8,431 nucleotides of DNA from assembly GCA_021775715.1 (NCBI GenBank), contig JAJFHI010000274.1, positions 1 through 8,431 on the forward strand, given 5' to 3'. The DNA comes from Hyphomicrobiaceae bacterium (GTDB lineage Bacteria; Pseudomonadota; Alphaproteobacteria; Rhizobiales; Hyphomicrobiaceae). The stretch's first letter is position 1. Each line of letters starts with the position of its first letter. A program made the position numbers and the translations under genes. This document shows positions 6,149 through 8,431 of this stretch, piece after piece. The notes beneath the pieces were generated by a model. That model was given only the letters and a program-made list of their open reading frames with translations, did not search any database and was not told where the DNA came from.

Positions 6149-7351
6149 TCACTTTAGCCCAGCGCAGAACTTCTGAATGCGCTTGCAGGCCTCTTCCAAC
6201 AGCACTTCCGAAGTCGCGTAGGAAATGCGGAAAGCTGGCGAGCTTGCGAAGGCTTCCCCATGGACGCAGGCAACGCCCTCTTCACTCAATAGCGCCTGCA
6301 CGAAGTCACCATCTGTTTCAATCTTAATGCCGCTGGAAGATGTCTTGCCTATGGCACCGGCGCAGGACGGATAAACGTAAAATGCGCCCTCCGGTTTCGG
6401 GCACGAGATGCCTTCGGCCTCGTTTAGCATACTGACCACAAGATCGCGGCGCTTAACGAACTGCGCGTTGTTGGCTGCGATAAAGTCCTGCGAACCGTTC
6501 AAGGCTTCAACGGCTGCCCACTGCGTAATCGAGCATGGGTTGGACGTCGACTGCGATTGCAGTTTGCGCATCGCTTTAATGAGTTCGGGCGGCCCTCCGG
6601 CATAGCCCAAACGCCAGCCCGTCATGCAATAAGCTTTTGACAGTCCGTTGAGCGTCAGCGTGCGATCGTAAAGGCGGTGCTCAACCTCAGCTGGTGTGCA
6701 GAACTTCAAGCCGTCGTAAATCAGGTGCTCGTAAATGTCGTCGGTCAAAACCCAAACATTAGGATGCTTGAGCAGCACGTCTGTAAGAACCTTCAGATCA
6801 TCATGGCTATACGCAGCACCCGATGGGTTCGATGGTGAGTTGAACAAAAACCATTTTGTTTTTGGCGTAATGGCTGCTGCCAACGCTTCCGGCTTCAAGC
6901 GGAAACCGTCTTCCATTTTAGTTTCGACAAACACGGGCTTGCCGCCACCAAGCATCACGATGTCGGCGTACGACACCCAGCATGGCGAAGGGATGATGAC
7001 TTCGTCACCAGGGTTCAACGTCGCCATCAGCGCGTTGTACAAAACCTGCTTACCACCTGTTCCGACCGAAATCTGTTCCGGCTTATAGTCAAGATTGTTG
7101 TCGCGCTTGAACTTCGCGATGATCGCGGCTTTCAGCTCTGGAATTCCGTCGACGTCGGTGTATTTTGTTTTGCCGGCCTTCAAGGCTTCCCAGGCGGCTT
7201 CCTTGATGTTGTCCGGCGTGTCGAAATCCGGCTCACCAGCTGACAATGAAATGATGTCGCGCCCGGCCGCTTTTAGTTCACGCGCCTTGGTTGAGACGGC
7301 GATGGTGGCGGAAGGTTGTATGCGCGCCAAGCTGTCGGCGAGAAAGCCCAT
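6149..7351 (-). CDS. aatA: Pyridoxal-phosphate-dependent aspartate aminotransferase (class I, Rhizobium AatA type)
   Basis: A complete 400-residue fold-type I aminotransferase, matching the usual length. It would transfer the amino group between aspartate (possibly also aromatic amino acids or prephenate) and 2-oxoglutarate in the cytoplasm. Seen in order: SLSAGEPDFDTP (35-46); GTGGKQ (97-102), the cofactor phosphate-binding turn; NSPSNPSG (171-178) with Asn175; TDDIYEHL (203-210) with Asp204 expected to bind the pyridine nitrogen and Tyr207 its O3'; NGLSKAYCMTGWRLGY (235-250) with Lys239 as the Schiff-base lysine; and FRISYA (374-379) with Arg375 binding the substrate carboxylate. All key residues are present. 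An AAAGGG ribosome site lies 6 nt before the ATG. It is the first gene of a three-gene minus-strand operon. The subgroup call (aspartate over a broader aromatic specificity) is family-level inference. Confidence 0.95.
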   Translation of the reverse strand: MGFLADSLARIQPSATIAVSTKARELKAAGRDIISLSAGEPDFDTPDNIKEAAWEALKAGKTKYTDVDGIPELKAAIIAKFKRDNNLDYKPEQISVGTGGKQVLYNALMATLNPGDEVIIPSPCWVSYADIVMLGGGKPVFVETKMEDGFRLKPEALAAAITPKTKWFLFNSPSNPSGAAYSHDDLKVLTDVLLKHPNVWVLTDDIYEHLIYDGLKFCTPAEVEHRLYDRTLTLNGLSKAYCMTGWRLGYAGGPPELIKAMRKLQSQSTSNPCSITQWAAVEALNGSQDFIAANNAQFVKRRDLVVSMLNEAEGISCPKPEGAFYVYPSCAGAIGKTSSSGIKIETDGDFVQALLSEEGVACVHGEAFASSPAFRISYATSEVLLEEACKRIQKFCAGLK

Positions 7352-7436
7352 GAAATGCCCTTTCTATTCAGATCTGTTTGAGCGGTCTTACAAGCGGATG
7401 AAAGCTGCCTGCGGTCATATAGTTATGCTGGCCAAC

Positions 7437-7465
7437 GTTATATCGCGGCGCAACAATAGCTGCAA
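7437..7465 (-). promoter_or_regulatory. Candidate sigma-70-type promoter of the aatA operon
   Basis: On the minus strand TTGCAG (7460-7465) is followed after exactly 17 nt by TATAAC (7437-7442), a five-of-six -10 match. The -35 match is weaker. The start point would be near 7430, leaving a leader of about 80 nt before the aatA ATG. This was judged by eye only. Confidence 0.35.
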
Positions 7466-7677
7466 TTACGCGCCGGAAGGTATCGCCCGGGCCGGACGAC
7501 TGCAAGCCAAGAACAAATTTCAATGGGCGCGATCTAAGTTGCATCACCGCATCACTGATTCCACCTCACATCAATGTCATGAGGATAGACGTTGTTTGTC
7601 ACAATCTCGGCCAGACCCCGTCACAGTGTAAGTGTCTTTTCAGAATGCGGGCGGGTTGGAGCGTGACCAACGTGCAT

Positions 7678-7718
7678 CCTCTTTGAGGTCGAGGCGCCCC
7701 ACTCAAAACATTTTTGAG
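7678..7718. repeat. Two neighbouring inverted repeats sharing a TTTGAGG half
   Basis: CCTC-ttt-GAGG spans 7678-7688. CTCAAAA-cat-TTTTGAG spans 7702-7718 with perfect 7-bp arms. TTTGAGG recurs at 7682-7688 and 7713-7719, 31 bp apart (about three helical turns). The second repeat ends 29 nt before the ATG at 7748. An operator pair for that gene is plausible; the second repeat could also be a leader hairpin. Neither is followed by a U-tract. Confidence 0.35.
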
Positions 7719-7747
7719 GGAAACAAAACAGGGAAAGCGGGAAATCT

Positions 7748-8155
7748 ATGCGAAAAGTTGGAGTTGCACGCGGTGTGCTGTTAACAACGCGTGACGCACT
7801 TTTGGGCCTGATCGCCTTTACAATCATTGCAATAGCAATCTTGGCCAAATCGACGGCTGCGGCGCCGGTTGCGTTCAGTGACTTTCTGGCGATGGGCGGC
7901 GACAGCAGCATTTTTCTGATGCTAAACTCTGCCACGACACCCATCTCACCTTCGGCCCAGCAGGTGAGCGACATCGCAAATATGTTCAAAGCAGCAGTTC
8001 CGGTCGCTCCAAGCGCGAGCGATGTGGTATTTCAGCGAACGGATAAGATGTCGGCAGTTGTTCTTCTAGCGTTCATTTTCAGTGCTGCCGTCGCGTTTAT
8101 GTTAACGTTTCTCAGGCACTTGCGCCGGGTTCACGTTATCTCTTACAGGCACTAA
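7748..8155 (+). CDS. Small hypothetical membrane protein, 135 residues
   Basis: I do not recognise this protein. A basic N-terminus (Arg2, Lys3, Arg8, Arg15) precedes a hydrophobic segment at about 17-34, either a membrane anchor or a signal peptide; AAAPVAF after it could hold a cleavage site. A polar Ser/Pro/Ala-rich middle (about 50-100, including ATTPISPSAQQ and PVAPSASD) would lie outside the inner membrane. A second hydrophobic helix spans about 102-122, followed by the basic tail RHLRRVHVISYRH, suggesting that this end is cytoplasmic. The likely layout is both ends inside with a roughly 65-residue periplasmic loop. The start has only a loose purine site (GCGGGAAA). No catalytic or metal-binding motif is seen and there are no cysteines. 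The gene is divergent from the aatA operon and 127 nt before another membrane-protein gene. Confidence 0.7.
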   Translation: MRKVGVARGVLLTTRDALLGLIAFTIIAIAILAKSTAAAPVAFSDFLAMGGDSSIFLMLNSATTPISPSAQQVSDIANMFKAAVPVAPSASDVVFQRTDKMSAVVLLAFIFSAAVAFMLTFLRHLRRVHVISYRH

Positions 8156-8270
8156 ATAAAAACGACTTTTACTTCTCATTTGGGAAAGAATCGTTGTCAC
8201 TAGACATCCGACCTATTCTATTCGACGTTTAGAGCTATACTGGAAGAAGAAGACGCCTTTAAATCAAACC

Positions 8271-8274
8271 GGAG
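8271..8274 (+). promoter_or_regulatory. Ribosome binding site of the gene entering at the right edge
   Basis: GGAG lies 8 nt before the ATG at 8283 and supports that start. A TATACT sequence upstream (about 8236-8241) resembles a -10 box but lacks a convincing -35. Confidence 0.55.
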
Positions 8275-8282
8275 TTGATCGG

Positions 8283-8431
8283 ATGATCGAAGGAGCCCGC
8301 CAGACAAACCGGCTGTTTTACCTAGGATTTGTCGCTGTAGCGATGGGTCTCGGTGGGTTGCTCGGAACCTGGTCCTTCAGCGACCAGTACTTTGCACGTG
8401 GCTTCGATGCGGCACTTTCTATGCAGACACC
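8283..8431 (+). CDS. N-terminal fragment of a membrane-anchored protein, cut by the window end
   Basis: Only the first 49 residues are visible. A short polar start (MIEGARQTNR) is followed by a hydrophobic segment at about 11-28 (LFYLGFVAVAMGLGGLLG), which looks like a membrane anchor or an uncleaved signal. Then comes a more polar stretch with aromatic residues (WSFSDQYFARGF). The family cannot be named from this. The strong ribosome site and the lack of stops make it a credible gene. It follows the 135-residue membrane-protein gene on the same strand. Confidence 0.6.
   Translation, partial: MIEGARQTNRLFYLGFVAVAMGLGGLLGTWSFSDQYFARGFDAALSMQT

Larger units (their letters stand above)
7352..7747. 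other. Divergent intergenic region, no gene seen
   Basis: This 396-nt spacer lies between aatA (minus) and the small membrane-protein gene (plus). The open frames crossing it are extensions of shadow frames inside aatA or the downstream gene, without ribosome sites. It contains a candidate aatA promoter (7437-7465) and clustered inverted repeats near the plus-strand gene (7678-7718). I see no tRNA or obvious small RNA. Confidence 0.6.

Noticed and set aside
7095..7631. Plus-strand open frame of 178 codons over the start of aatA and the spacer
   Set aside because: More than half is antisense to aatA, and the spacer part shows no ribosome site or recognisable domain.
7621..7989. Minus-strand open frame of 122 codons overlapping the 135-residue membrane-protein gene
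   Set aside because: The plus-strand frame gives a coherent two-helix membrane protein; the minus frame gives a compositionally odd product with no motif.
1..8431. Search for CRISPR arrays, insertion sequences, tRNAs, phage genes or toxin-antitoxin pairs
   Set aside because: I saw no repeated spacers, transposase motifs, cloverleaf-like segments, or paired small toxin/antitoxin frames.

Overview
The window looks like an ordinary stretch of chromosome from an alphaproteobacterium, plausibly Hyphomicrobiales or a close relative. This rests on a CinA-like molybdopterin-binding-domain gene divergent from sfsA, a Rhizobium-type aspartate aminotransferase, and moderately GC-rich codon use. The genus cannot be fixed from the sequence. 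I see no tRNA, rRNA, CRISPR array, transposase, phage gene or attachment site, and nothing that looks like a defence system.

Left part (1-2247): a CinA/MoaB-type gene runs off the left edge on the minus strand. It is divergent from sfsA (plus, about 640-1353), a nuclease-fold protein. sfsA converges on an FkbM-family SAM-dependent methyltransferase (minus, 1393-2247). Middle part (2248-4021): a divergent spacer leads into msrB and msrA on the plus strand. They encode an apparently exported pair of methionine sulfoxide reductases that together would repair both diastereomers of oxidised methionine in envelope proteins. After msrA comes about 300 nt with no gene, holding a clear hairpin plus U-tract terminator that works only on the minus strand.

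Right-centre part (4022-7351): a small plus-strand gene for an unrecognised 80-residue protein meets the end of a compact minus-strand operon, and the two stop codons share the bases TTAA. The operon reads aspartate aminotransferase, then an uncharacterised 315-residue protein, then an alpha/beta hydrolase, with gaps of 21 and 7 nt. Its transcript may run antisense through the small gene to the terminator at about 3786-3817. Right part (7352-8431): a roughly 400-nt divergent spacer carries a candidate aatA promoter and paired inverted repeats. It leads to a 135-residue protein with two predicted membrane segments, and then to the start of another membrane-anchored protein cut by the right edge.

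The best candidates for new biology are modest. They are the unknown middle gene of the operon, the antisense terminator arrangement, the exported MsrB/MsrA pair, and the two unrecognised small membrane proteins.
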